Source of the DNA: Candidatus Methylobacter favarea
Lineage (GTDB): Bacteria; Pseudomonadota; Gammaproteobacteria; Methylococcales; Methylomonadaceae
Reading direction: 5' to 3'
Length of the DNA: 39,559 bases
Assembly (NCBI RefSeq): GCF_902806695.1
Contig: NZ_CADCXN010000064.1
Coordinates: 1 to 39,559, forward strand
Below are positions 9,094 to 17,004 of this stretch, piece after piece. Made by a program: the position numbers and the translations under genes. Every line of letters begins with the position of its first letter. Position 1 is the first letter of the stretch. The notes beneath the pieces are model-generated. The model had not been told where the DNA came from, did no database searches, and was given only the letters and a program-made list of their open reading frames with translations.

Positions 9094-10673
9094 GGTTTGA
9101 CGCCTTCCATTTCATCGGGAGAAAGACCGCGCGTCATGTATTTAACGCGGCCGTGAGAAAAGAGCCCCGCAGGGCTTTCCATGCCAATCGAGGCGATTTT
9201 TTGCAATGATGTAGAATCATAGACCACCACTTCATCGCCGCTGTAGCCGGCGCTGACATACAGAAACTTGCCGTCCGCGCTGTATTCAGGGAAATAAGCA
9301 TGGCCTCCTACATCGAGGGTTTTAGCCACTTCCAGCGTTTTCTTGTCGATCAGCTGAATGGTGCGGGCGCGCCTGTCCTTGGAAATAATATCCACGGCGA
9401 CATACGGCGCATTGGCGTGGGCGGCGGGCGATTCGGTGCCGCCGTCGACGGGCACCTGTTTGACGACTTCCATTTTATCCAGATCCCAGACGCTGACCAC
9501 GGTTTTGTCGCAGTCGCCGAAATTGGTGCCGAAACCCAAAGTGCGGCCCTCTACTTTAACCGCAGAGCCGCCGCCGACATGCGGAACGCAGCCGGCATCG
9601 AGTTTTTTGATGATTTTGCGGTCTTTCAAGTCAATCGCCGTGACGATGCTGTCATCATATGAGGCAACCATCAACTTGCTGCCGCCATGCGTCAGGAAAG
9701 CATCGTGCAGATGACGGCCTACATCGGTTATTTTGGTGACCGGGAAATCATCTTTTAAATCGACTATCCAGACTTGACCGGCGTTTTCCAGAGCAACCGC
9801 GAAAATATCGGCAAACGGCGTGCCGATAACCATGCCGGAGTCGGATGTGACCATGTTGCCGTCCGGATCAATGCCTTCCAGTTCAAAGGTTTTTAACGGC
9901 TCCAGCGTATCGGCATTGAGAATTACAGCGTTGTGCGGCACATACGAACCGGCCATGATGTACTTCCCGTCGCGCGAGACGCCAAGTCCCGGGCCGTTAA
10001 AGCCGGTTTTTACGCTGCGCACGGCCTGCATGGAATATAAATCGACCTTGAATATTTCCGCCGTATCGTTTTTCACATAGGCCCAGCGCGGATTGGCGGG
10101 ATTGTAGTCAATAATATGCGCGGCCGCGCCGGTGGGAATTTCGCCGATCTGCTTGTGAGTGACGCTGTTGATGAAAACTGCTTTTGAACCGGAACCGCGC
10201 CCGTATTTGCCGCGGGCCGCCACGCCGATGATATTATCAATGCTGTCAATATCATAAAGGGGCTTGGCCGGCAGCGTGTTCTCGTCCGCGACATAGACTT
10301 TTAATGAAGCTTTTATGTCATCAATGGTCCAGGCCGGATTATCCAGTTTCGGCGTGCTTTGTAAGTGCTTGATCAGTCCGCGGATGTCATCATCCGATAA
10401 ACGGCCGTAAAACGGAGGCATTAAGGTATCAAAGCTGCCGGTCATGATAATGCTGCGCAAGGCCGTGGGGCTGCGCCCTTTCAGAGTCGCCGAATTTAAT
10501 GCCGGGGCAATAAACCCGCCATGGTCCGAGCCATGACAGCTTGCGCAATTGCCTTCATACAATTGATGCATTTTACCGGGATCAGCCGGAGCCGCTTGCA
10601 TATTCACAGGCAAAATGACAGCAGTCAAACCGGCAATAAAAGAGGCGCACAGAAGCTTTTTTGTTGTTTTCAT
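9090..10673 (-). CDS. nirS: Cytochrome cd1 nitrite reductase, divergent NirS-like
   Basis: The protein has 527 residues. A signal peptide (about 1-28) is followed by a cytochrome c domain with CASCH (C43, C46, H47) and Met85 in LMPPF as probable ligands, then an eight-bladed propeller for heme d1 from about residue 135. H186 in TGAAAHI corresponds to the proximal d1 ligand. H323 (HLHD) and H365 (VPHVGGG) match the two distal nitrite-binding histidines and are 42 residues apart, as in Pseudomonas NirS (327 and 369). The enzyme reduces nitrite to nitric oxide in the periplasm. Elsewhere the protein diverges: the usual VNVKETG and IKTHPNS stretches are replaced, and the C-terminal blades resemble NirN. 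It is the first gene of the operon. GGAG sits before the ATG and a palindrome (10685-10709) sits just upstream. Confidence 0.82.
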   Translation of the reverse strand: MKTTKKLLCASFIAGLTAVILPVNMQAAPADPGKMHQLYEGNCASCHGSDHGGFIAPALNSATLKGRSPTALRSIIMTGSFDTLMPPFYGRLSDDDIRGLIKHLQSTPKLDNPAWTIDDIKASLKVYVADENTLPAKPLYDIDSIDNIIGVAARGKYGRGSGSKAVFINSVTHKQIGEIPTGAAAHIIDYNPANPRWAYVKNDTAEIFKVDLYSMQAVRSVKTGFNGPGLGVSRDGKYIMAGSYVPHNAVILNADTLEPLKTFELEGIDPDGNMVTSDSGMVIGTPFADIFAVALENAGQVWIVDLKDDFPVTKITDVGRHLHDAFLTHGGSKLMVASYDDSIVTAIDLKDRKIIKKLDAGCVPHVGGGSAVKVEGRTLGFGTNFGDCDKTVVSVWDLDKMEVVKQVPVDGGTESPAAHANAPYVAVDIISKDRRARTIQLIDKKTLEVAKTLDVGGHAYFPEYSADGKFLYVSAGYSGDEVVVYDSTSLQKIASIGMESPAGLFSHGRVKYMTRGLSPDEMEGVKP

Positions 10674-10684
10674 TATTCACTCCA

Positions 10685-10709
10685 ATATAGTATTGAATCA
10701 ATACTATAT
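10685..10709 (-). promoter_or_regulatory. 25-bp perfect palindrome, probable nirS operator
   Basis: The half-site ATATAGTATTGA is repeated in inverse after a single central A, giving 12+1+12 perfect symmetry. Its nearest end is 11 bases from the nirS ATG and it sits immediately upstream of the GGAG ribosome-binding site. On the minus strand it contains TATAGT, which could be a -10 box with TTGAGC 15 bases upstream, so a bound protein would block transcription. The TTGA-A-TCAA core has one spacer base, too few for an FNR/DNR/NNR box. The long dyad with an odd centre fits a homodimeric repressor, for example of the Rrf2/NsrR kind; the regulator is unidentified. Confidence 0.6.
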
Positions 10710-10805
10710 CATCTGGACTGAAAGCTCAAGCTGGATTTCGAAAATCTTTTATTTCAGTGCAACGGTTTAGGTATGGAGCGTACTTATACTCTTTTTATGC
10801 TGCCA

Positions 10806-11081
10806 TTAACGGCCGTAATAACCGCGATAGTCATTTCTTTGCCATGGACGACCTTCTTCGTCGCATCTTTCCCCGGAGTCATCGTCATCATCAGGGTCGT
10901 AGTAATCTTGATTTCCATAGTCATAGCTAGATTCATAACTGCTATTGGAATAGCCGCCATTGGATGAGCCGTAATCGTTATCGTAAGAAGGATAGTAGGC
11001 TTGGGAATAGCATCCTGTTAAAACCGGGAATATAATTATATTAAGTAATTTGATGCTATTGCTCGTTATTTTAAGTTTCAT
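10806..11081 (-). CDS. Small Tyr/Asp/Ser-rich lipoprotein
   Basis: The protein has 91 residues from the ATG at 11081, chosen because GAAGAGG lies 6 bases upstream and a lipoprotein signal begins there; the frame stays open to 11216. Residues 1-24 form the signal with lipobox LTGC (C24). The mature part is short, low in complexity and rich in Tyr, Ser, Asp, Gly and Asn, with a run of five Asp followed by GERCDEEG and a tail RNDYRGYYGR. No domain is recognised. It lies about 130 bp upstream of nirS on the same strand, but the nirS palindrome and promoter lie between, so it is probably a separate unit. Confidence 0.65.
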   Translation of the reverse strand: MKLKITSNSIKLLNIIIFPVLTGCYSQAYYPSYDNDYGSSNGGYSNSSYESSYDYGNQDYYDPDDDDDSGERCDEEGRPWQRNDYRGYYGR

Positions 11082-11419
11082 TAAAAACCTCTTCAGCGCA
11101 GCTGCTGGTTTTATTGGTTTACTTTCGTTAATACCTGCGTATGGAACTTTGGCAGAAGCCTCAAACTTAAGGAAATACAGCGTATTGAAATTTGACGATA
11201 TCCTATCGCTAATCATCTTAATACCTGCTGAACGGTTTTTTCATTTTGCGAAAAATAACGGAAATATTTTAATTGGCAATATTAATGAACCCGGACAATG
11301 ATTTATTGTCTAGCGTTAAAATTTTATTATTGACACTTATGAACTATTGACTGGGATAGCGGCTCTCTAGAATTTAGAGAATATATATTCTGTTAATATT
11401 AAATGGTTAATGTGAATTA

Positions 11420-11435
11420 TCTGATAATTATCAGA
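11420..11435. promoter_or_regulatory. 16-bp palindrome in divergent promoter region
   Basis: TCTGATAATTATCAGA is a perfect palindrome in the A/T-rich gap between the divergent lipoprotein gene and the FAD-Rieske gene. Its position suits an operator for either gene. The GATAAT/ATTATC halves recall Fur-type half-sites, but the arrangement is not a full Fur box and no regulator is assigned. Confidence 0.3.
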
Positions 11436-11576
11436 ATAATTTTAAATTTACCGGTACTATTTGAAAGGTGAACAGCTGAATAAATTGTGAGCTCGGCGTG
11501 GAGGTGTAATTGCGGCGGGCAGATGGGTAGCTACCATACGAATCAAGAAGGAGGGCCGGATATTCCGGAGATTATT

Positions 11577-13544
11577 ATGTCCAATAATTATCATTCTCTG
11601 CCTGGTAAACCAACTTCTCTGTGGCTGGATACAACCCCGGAAACAGATTTTCCTTCGCTTGAAAATAATCTGGCAGTAGACGTCGCTATTATTGGCGGCG
11701 GGCTTGCCGGATTAACCGCTGCGACACTTCTCAAAGCTCAGGGCAAAACTGTGGCGGTGATTGAGGCAGTTCGTATTGTGCACGGTGTGACCGGCTATAC
11801 CACTGCGAAAATCACATCTTTGCATACCTTGATTTATGACCATCTGATACGCCATTTTGGGGAAGAAAAAGCTCGAGCTTATGGTGAGGCTAATCAAGCC
11901 GCTATCGAGAAAATTGCCCGTATTGTTCATGAAAAGCAGATTGATTGTGATTTTATCCGCACTGAAGCTTACACATATACTGAAAGCTGGAGCCAAGTAG
12001 AGCAGATTAGAGCTGAAGTTAACTCAGCCTTACAGTTAGGATTGCCAGCCAGTTTTACCGATAATCCACCACTGCCCTTTCCTGTTAAAGGGGCAGTGCG
12101 TTTTGACAATCAGGCTCAATTCCATCCGCGTAAATATCTGCTGGCTTTAGCACAGGATATTCCAGGCAATGGAAGCTATATCTTCGAAAATACGCGGGTG
12201 GTTGACCTAAGCGAAGAAGAGTCATGTCGAGTAACGACTGAGCTAGGCGCAATCTTGGCGCAGGATGTGGTTATTGCCAGTCATTTTCCTTTCAATGACA
12301 AAACTCTTTATGCCTCGAGACTACATCCTTTTCGATCCTATGTTTTAGGCGTGCGCATCGAAGATCCTGTGCCGCGAGGCATGTTTATCAGTCCTGATCC
12401 CGCTTATTCGCTGCGCAGTCATCCTCTGGAAAATGGAGAATGGCTGTTGTTAGTAGGCGGCGAAAAGCATACGGCAGGGCAGGGCGGCGATACAGTGGCG
12501 CGCTATCAGCGGCTCGAGCAGTGGGCGCGAGCACATTTTGCGGTCAAATCGGTGGACTATCGCTGGTCAACTCAAGATAACAGGACAGTTGATCATTTGC
12601 CCTATATTGGCCGCTCCACGCCGTTATCTCAACATATTTATGTAGCTACCGGCTTTGGCGGCTGGGGCATGACTAATAGTACAGTGGCCGGCATGCTGTT
12701 GTCGGATCTGATTTTGCGCAAAACCAACCCTTGGACCGAAGTCTATGATCCGAATCGCCTAAACCTGGAAAGCGTACCTGAATTTGTAAAGCAAACAGCT
12801 GATATTGTGAGTCATTTTGTTAGCGACCGGTTGCCGGAGGAGGATGCCAACAGTATTGCTCCCGGTGAAGGAAAAGTTGTAAAAACTGCAGAGGGGAATA
12901 TTGCGTTGTATAAGTCTGAAGACGGGACTATTACCACACTTTCTCCCATCTGCACTCATATGGGATGCGTTGTGCACTGGAATCCGGCGGAAAAAAGCTG
13001 GGATTGCCCGTGCCACGGGTCTCGTTTTGCCGCCGATGGCAAGGTCATTCATGGCCCTGCTATCACTCACTTGGAAGAACTTTTGGAGGTAAATACTATG
13101 CTTAATACTAATTCTCTGGTTAGTAAAGTTGCTTTGATTTTTGGTGTAATGTATATCATTGCTGGTCTTGCCGGGTTTATACCTGCCTTGGTGCAGGCGC
13201 CAGACCCTACCCCAACGCTTAATGTCAATATGGGTTATGGTAAATTGCTGGGGCTTTTCCCTGTTAATGTGCTGCATAACCTGGTTCATTTGGTAATAGG
13301 AATATGGGGAATTATCGCCTGGCGCTCTTCAGTATCAGCGGCCGTGCAATTTGCCCGCAGCGTGGCCATATTTTACGGGTTGCTCGCCATATTGGGGCTC
13401 ATTCCCGCCACCGATACTACCTTTGGCTTGATACCTATATATGGTCACGATATATGGCTTCATGCAGTTTCTGCCGCGATTTTGGCTTATTTTGGTTTTA
13501 AGGCGCCTGAAGGAGCAGAAACTACAGTAGGAAGTCATACCTGA
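11577..13544 (+). CDS. FAD-dependent oxidoreductase-Rieske-DUF4383 fusion
   Basis: The protein has 655 residues from the ATG at 11577, which has GGAG six bases upstream; a GTG at 11487 would add 30 unlikely residues. Residues about 30-420 form a DAO-type FAD domain with IIGGGLAGLTAATLL. Residues about 440-505 form a Rieske [2Fe-2S] domain with C459-T-H461-M-G-C464 and C477-P-C479-H480. From Met508 the chain continues as a DUF4383 membrane domain with four hydrophobic helices and FPVNVLHNLVHLVIG. FAD-Rieske proteins and DUF4383 proteins are normally separate. GGAGG at 13085-13089 and the in-frame ATG at 13098 could start the DUF4383 part alone. The substrate is unknown; a membrane-anchored redox role is inference. 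Confidence 0.85.
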   Translation: MSNNYHSLPGKPTSLWLDTTPETDFPSLENNLAVDVAIIGGGLAGLTAATLLKAQGKTVAVIEAVRIVHGVTGYTTAKITSLHTLIYDHLIRHFGEEKARAYGEANQAAIEKIARIVHEKQIDCDFIRTEAYTYTESWSQVEQIRAEVNSALQLGLPASFTDNPPLPFPVKGAVRFDNQAQFHPRKYLLALAQDIPGNGSYIFENTRVVDLSEEESCRVTTELGAILAQDVVIASHFPFNDKTLYASRLHPFRSYVLGVRIEDPVPRGMFISPDPAYSLRSHPLENGEWLLLVGGEKHTAGQGGDTVARYQRLEQWARAHFAVKSVDYRWSTQDNRTVDHLPYIGRSTPLSQHIYVATGFGGWGMTNSTVAGMLLSDLILRKTNPWTEVYDPNRLNLESVPEFVKQTADIVSHFVSDRLPEEDANSIAPGEGKVVKTAEGNIALYKSEDGTITTLSPICTHMGCVVHWNPAEKSWDCPCHGSRFAADGKVIHGPAITHLEELLEVNTMLNTNSLVSKVALIFGVMYIIAGLAGFIPALVQAPDPTPTLNVNMGYGKLLGLFPVNVLHNLVHLVIGIWGIIAWRSSVSAAVQFARSVAIFYGLLAILGLIPATDTTFGLIPIYGHDIWLHAVSAAILAYFGFKAPEGAETTVGSHT

Positions 13545-13600
13545 TCCAATCACTCCCTTCAGGGTTGGGTAAAAATTACTATGAAAAGTTTTGCGCAGTT

Positions 13601-13632
13601 CGGAGGCCGAATTTTTGGCCTCCGTTTATAAT
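13601..13632 (+). terminator. Intrinsic terminator after the FAD-Rieske gene
   Basis: CGGAGGCC and GGCCTCCG form a perfect 8-bp stem around the loop GAATTTTT, followed by GTTTAT. The T-run is short, but the position 57 bases after the stop codon fits a terminator. Confidence 0.6.
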
Positions 13633-13851
13633 AAAGCTGCACAATTTAAATCAGGTATTTAAAAAGCGCCTGATGGCGGCATTCAAAAAGCGGTTTTAAC
13701 ATCCCGATAAGGTCTTGGCTTAGACGAGGGGACGAAGTTAGGGGCAGGATTTATATGTAGTTTAGAAATTCTAAGCTGTCTTTTGAGAACTCATGCACCT
13801 CTATCTCTATCAAGCTGCAGCTGATCTGGCAATTATAATACTGCAGTTTTT
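13633..13851. other. Gap without a gene
   Basis: No coding sequence is recognised here. The segment AAGCTGTCTT (13773-13782) repeats the core of the terminal repeat of the nearby IS5-family remnant, which may be chance or a relic of a further insertion. Confidence 0.4.
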
Positions 13852-14139
13852 TTAGTTGGTACCCTTACGAAGTTCGCGCTTTTCCCCGAGATAAACGCAG
13901 ATGTATTTATCATGTCCATTGTAAGGGGCTACTGCAGAATTAAAATCACAAAGATGGGCAATATGTATTTTATTTAGCATAATTATGTCGCCTTTTTTGC
14001 AGTTACTTTCGATTTTAACCAGCTCAGCGCCTGGCTCCGGTATATTCAAACAGACTTTACCAGGACTGTCTTCCCCATAGCTCCCAGTTATAAATAGCAC
14101 AAGCAAAAGTGTGCAGAGGACTTGTATTAATGTTTTCAT
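13852..14139 (-). CDS. Small secreted cysteine-containing protein, unknown
   Basis: This 95-residue protein starts with a plausible signal peptide (residues 1-22, MKTLIQVLCTLLLVLFITGS then YG). The mature chain contains four cysteines (VCLNIP, SNCKKG, AHLCDF, YICVYL), suggesting two disulfides in the periplasm or outside. I do not recognise a family. The Shine-Dalgarno is poor and the gene ends near a decayed IS element, so it could be a remnant, but the signal peptide and cysteine spacing argue for a real gene. Confidence 0.5.
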   Translation of the reverse strand: MKTLIQVLCTLLLVLFITGSYGEDSPGKVCLNIPEPGAELVKIESNCKKGDIIMLNKIHIAHLCDFNSAVAPYNGHDKYICVYLGEKRELRKGTN

Positions 14140-14210
14140 TAGATAGGCGGCGAGGCTCTTTAATAAAAAAGTTCGGTAGACCGAGGCTATACGTATTATT
14201 TAAAGTATAA

Positions 14211-14769
14211 GAAGCTGTCTTGCAAAGCCTTAGCAACTTTGCAAGCGTTATTTTCAGCATAGCAATTACGATCATATTTTCAGAAGTTGCAGGAAGTATC
14301 TCAAAGTCTTTAGATAGGCGGCGGAAATGGCCTAAGAAACCTCCGCTCGACCACCCATCGTTTGGGCAGGACAGCCCATTTCCCTTCAATTTTTTCCGAA
14401 AAGGTAATGTCATAGTCAGTTTCGTAGAAGTAAATTCAACGGCTGTGCCCCGGTAACCCGCATCCGCAGAAAAAGCTTTCAATGAGGGATATTTGCCAGC
14501 CGTCTCTTTATGCCCTTTAACTTTTTTACCGCCATCAATGCCCCGTTTGTTGACGGGAGAGGGCCGTCAACCGGCAACATCTTTCCCCGATATCCCGTTT
14601 GTTCCATTGGCTGAAATAGCCATAGACGGTTTTCCAGGGTGAAAAACCTTTCGGCATCATTCGCCTGAATACCACCCCGTAAGACATAGACAATGGCGTC
14701 CACTTGAGTTTTTTGGGATGCTTATGCCCATTTGCTTACGAGCTCAAAATATTTTTTATAAGGCTCCAT
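14211..14769 (-). pseudogene. IS5-family transposase remnant
   Basis: Reading from the ATG at 14769, pieces of one transposase appear in shifted frames. First comes MEPYKKYFELVSKWA followed by a stop. Then DAIVYVLRGGIQ is followed, after a frameshift, by MMPKGFSPWKTVYGYFSQWNK. DGGKKVKGHK then joins directly to the KYPSLKAFSADAGYRG segment, showing a deletion of the middle domain. Finally KWAVLPKRWVVERRF, with the terminal catalytic Glu of the DDE set, is in yet another frame from LGHFRRLSKDFEILPATSENM. At least three disruptions are visible. The open frame 14057-14482 is only its C-terminal piece running through the terminal repeat. Confidence 0.85.
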
Positions 14770-14860
14770 TCTTAATCAGTTAGCTCGCTTTCGTATGCTT
14801 TTTTTAACTTTTAATAAAAAATATTTGTTTTTAATAGAAGTTGTTTTGCAAGACAGCTTC
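14211..14860 (-). mobile_element. Decayed IS5-family insertion sequence
   Basis: The ends are 15-bp perfect inverted repeats: GAAGCTGTCTTGCAA at 14211-14225 and its complement at 14846-14860. The direct repeat TAA flanks both sides (14208-14210 and 14861-14863), as expected for the 3-bp target duplication of IS5-family subgroups such as IS1031. At 650 bp it is shorter than the usual 830-930 bp, and its transposase is frameshifted and internally deleted, so it can move only if helped in trans. It sits between a small secreted-protein gene and gltA. Confidence 0.85.
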
Positions 14861-14875
14861 TAACAGCGAGAAGCT

Positions 14876-14893
14876 CTCCCGCTGCAACGGGAG
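14876..14893. other. Small GC-rich hairpin downstream of gltA
   Basis: CTCCCG and CGGGAG pair around CTGCAA. The hairpin lies 34 bases beyond the gltA stop and could mark the 3' end of the zwf-edd-eda-gltA transcript, but no clear T-run follows in the minus direction. Confidence 0.35.
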
Positions 14894-14926
14894 CGCTTTA
14901 TTCGGCAGTTAAATCTTGTCGAGCTA

Positions 14927-16228
14927 TTAAACTGATTTAATATGCTCTGGCGGTAAATCGCGTCGCGATGCGCCGGTATAAAGTTGCCTGGGTCGTCCGA
15001 TTTTCTGTTCCGGATCAGAAATCATTTCATCCCAGTGCGAGATCCAGCCGACTGTTCGGCCCATAGCGAAAACCGCCGTGAACATCTTGCTCGGGATGCC
15101 GAGGGCATGCAGCACTATGCCGGAATAAAAATCGACATTCGGATAAAGCTTTTTCTCGATGAAATATTCATCCTCCAGGGCGATACGCTCCAGCTCAAGC
15201 GCCAGTTTAAACAGTTTGTCCTCATGAAGACCCAACTCGGTGAGCACCTCATGGCAGGTTTCACGCATCAATTTGGCGCGCGGGTCATGATTTTTATAAA
15301 CGCGATGACCGAAGCCCATCAGTCTGAATGGATCGTCCTTATCTTTGGCCTTATTGATATATTTGGATATATTTGAAACATCGCCGATTTCTTCCAGCAT
15401 ATAAAGTACGGCTTCATTGGCTCCGCCATGAGCGGCGCCCCAGAGACAGGCAATGCCGGCGGTAACGCAGGCAAAGGGATTGGCTCCGCTGGAACCTGCC
15501 AGGCGTACAGTTGAAGTTGAAGCATTTTGCTCATGGTCGGCATGCAGGATTAAAATTCTGTCGAGCGCCCTGACCAATACTGGATTGGGTTCATATTCAT
15601 CACAGGGTGTGGAATGCATCATGCGCATAAAGTTTTGCACATACCTGAGTTTGTTTTGGGGATAAATAAATGGTAAGCCGATACTGTATTTGTGACACAT
15701 GGCAACGATAGTCGGCACTTTGGCAATAAGGCGAATTGCGCACATTTCACGGTCTTCCTTGGATCTGATGTCAAGTGCATCATGATAGAAAGAGGACAGC
15801 GCGCCGACCACGCCCACCATAATGGCCATAGGATGGGCGTCGCGGCGGAAGCCTTTAAAAAAAGCTGACAATTGATCATGAACCATGGTGTGCATGGTAA
15901 TATTGTGATCGAAGTGCTCCATTTCATCACTGTTTGGCAATTCGCCATGCAACAGTAGATAGCATACTTCCAGAAAAGTACTTTGTTCTGCCAGCTGTTC
16001 GATAGGATAGCCCCGGTACAGCAATATGCCTGCTTCCCCGTCTATATAGGTAATGGCTGAGCGGCAACTGGCCGTTGAAGTAAATCCGGGATCAAAAGTA
16101 AACATGCCTGTCTGTGTATACAGGGCTTGGACATCTACTACATCAGGTCCGAGCGTGCCGGATAAAACCGGTAACTCACATATGGGCTGAGCTTTATCAT
16201 TTAAGGTAACACTGCGTAGCTTGGTCAT
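14927..16228 (-). CDS. gltA: Citrate synthase
   Basis: The protein has 433 residues from the ATG at 16228 ([14 protein letters not shown]), chosen over 16276 because AGAGAG lies 8 bases upstream and the shorter form matches type II citrate synthases. It condenses acetyl-CoA and oxaloacetate to citrate in the cytoplasm. Active-site segments are present: [10 protein letters not shown] (first His), [14 protein letters not shown] (second His) and NVDFYSG (Asp). [14 protein letters not shown] is the conserved N-terminal block. The type II hexameric form is usually NADH-sensitive; I cannot confirm that from sequence. It follows eda by 56 bp on the same strand and is probably co-transcribed with the Entner-Doudoroff genes. 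Confidence 0.96.
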   Translation of the reverse strand: MTKLRSVTLNDKAQPICELPVLSGTLGPDVVDVQALYTQTGMFTFDPGFTSTASCRSAITYIDGEAGILLYRGYPIEQLAEQSTFLEVCYLLLHGELPNSDEMEHFDHNITMHTMVHDQLSAFFKGFRRDAHPMAIMVGVVGALSSFYHDALDIRSKEDREMCAIRLIAKVPTIVAMCHKYSIGLPFIYPQNKLRYVQNFMRMMHSTPCDEYEPNPVLVRALDRILILHADHEQNASTSTVRLAGSSGANPFACVTAGIACLWGAAHGGANEAVLYMLEEIGDVSNISKYINKAKDKDDPFRLMGFGHRVYKNHDPRAKLMRETCHEVLTELGLHEDKLFKLALELERIALEDEYFIEKKLYPNVDFYSGIVLHALGIPSKMFTAVFAMGRTVGWISHWDEMISDPEQKIGRPRQLYTGASRRDLPPEHIKSV

Positions 16229-16284
16229 GGATTTTTCTCTCTGAGTAAGAAACGTTGGGACATTACCATAAAGCATGATAACTA

Positions 16285-16935
16285 TTAAATCGGGATTACA
16301 TTGGAAATCGCTCGTTTTGCCAGTTCAGTAACCTTGTTCCAGTCTTTTGTTTTTACAGCATTGGCCGGCGCCAGCCATGAACCGCCAACGCAGGCCACAT
16401 TGCTTAATTGTAAATAGGCATTGTAATTTTCCGGGGAAATGCCACCGGTCGGGCAAAAGGTGGCGGATGGGACGGGGCCCGCGATTGCTTTTAACATCGG
16501 TATGCCGCCTGCAGCTTCGGCCGGGAAAAACTTGAAATGAGTGATGCCGTACTCCATGCCCACCATCAGTTCCGACAAGGTTGCTATGCCTGGGATCAAT
16601 GCTATATTTCCGGCTCTGGCAGCGGTTAACAGCGCAGGCGTTAAGCCCGGGCTAATGGCAAAAACGGCTCCGGCATCTTCTGCCGCTTTTAATTGCTCCG
16701 CTGTAGTAATCGTTCCTGCTCCGACGACAGCTTCCTTGACTTCCTGACTGATGAGCCTGATGGCCTCTAAAGCGATAGGTGTGCGCAGCGTTATTTCCAG
16801 GACTTTAATACCGCCCTCAACCAGGGCCTTGGCAAGAGGCACGGCATCCTGCAGATTTTGTATGACCATGACAGGCATGACCGGACCGGCATTTAAAACA
16901 TCTTCAGCTTGGATTTTCCAATGGAGTGGGTTCAT
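16285..16935 (-). CDS. eda: KDPG aldolase (2-dehydro-3-deoxyphosphogluconate aldolase)
   Basis: This 216-residue class I aldolase cleaves 2-keto-3-deoxy-6-phosphogluconate to pyruvate and glyceraldehyde-3-phosphate, the last Entner-Doudoroff step. The Schiff-base lysine is K135 in [10 protein letters not shown]47 and R51 in LEITLRT, the GAGTI strand, the ISPG turn and the phosphate-binding PTGGISPEN segment are all in place. Length is that of Eda. It lies between edd and gltA on the same strand. The ribosome-binding site before the ATG at 16935 is weak. Confidence 0.96.
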   Translation of the reverse strand: MNPLHWKIQAEDVLNAGPVMPVMVIQNLQDAVPLAKALVEGGIKVLEITLRTPIALEAIRLISQEVKEAVVGAGTITTAEQLKAAEDAGAVFAISPGLTPALLTAARAGNIALIPGIATLSELMVGMEYGITHFKFFPAEAAGGIPMLKAIAGPVPSATFCPTGGISPENYNAYLQLSNVACVGGSWLAPANAVKTKDWNKVTELAKRAISNVIPI

Positions 16936-17004
16936 TTTTTTACCAGAATAACAGGTTTAAAGTATAAGGCGAAAAGTGTAAGCAATAGGCCATTATCTTA
17001 TTAC

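Noticed and set aside
9300-9714. Plus-strand open frames opposite nirS
   Set aside because: They are antisense shadows of the GC-rich nirS coding sequence with no recognisable features.
9090-10673. Naming the cd1 protein NirN
   Set aside because: NirN keeps only one distal histidine as I recall; both H323 and H365 are present with NirS spacing, so NirS-like is preferred.
10685-10709. FNR/DNR box before nirS
   Set aside because: The TTGA and TCAA halves are separated by one base instead of the six needed for that family.
14057-14482. A 141-codon open frame on the minus strand resembling a transposase end
   Set aside because: It is only the C-terminal piece of the frameshifted IS5 transposase; its last part runs out through the terminal repeat into the neighbouring secreted-protein gene.
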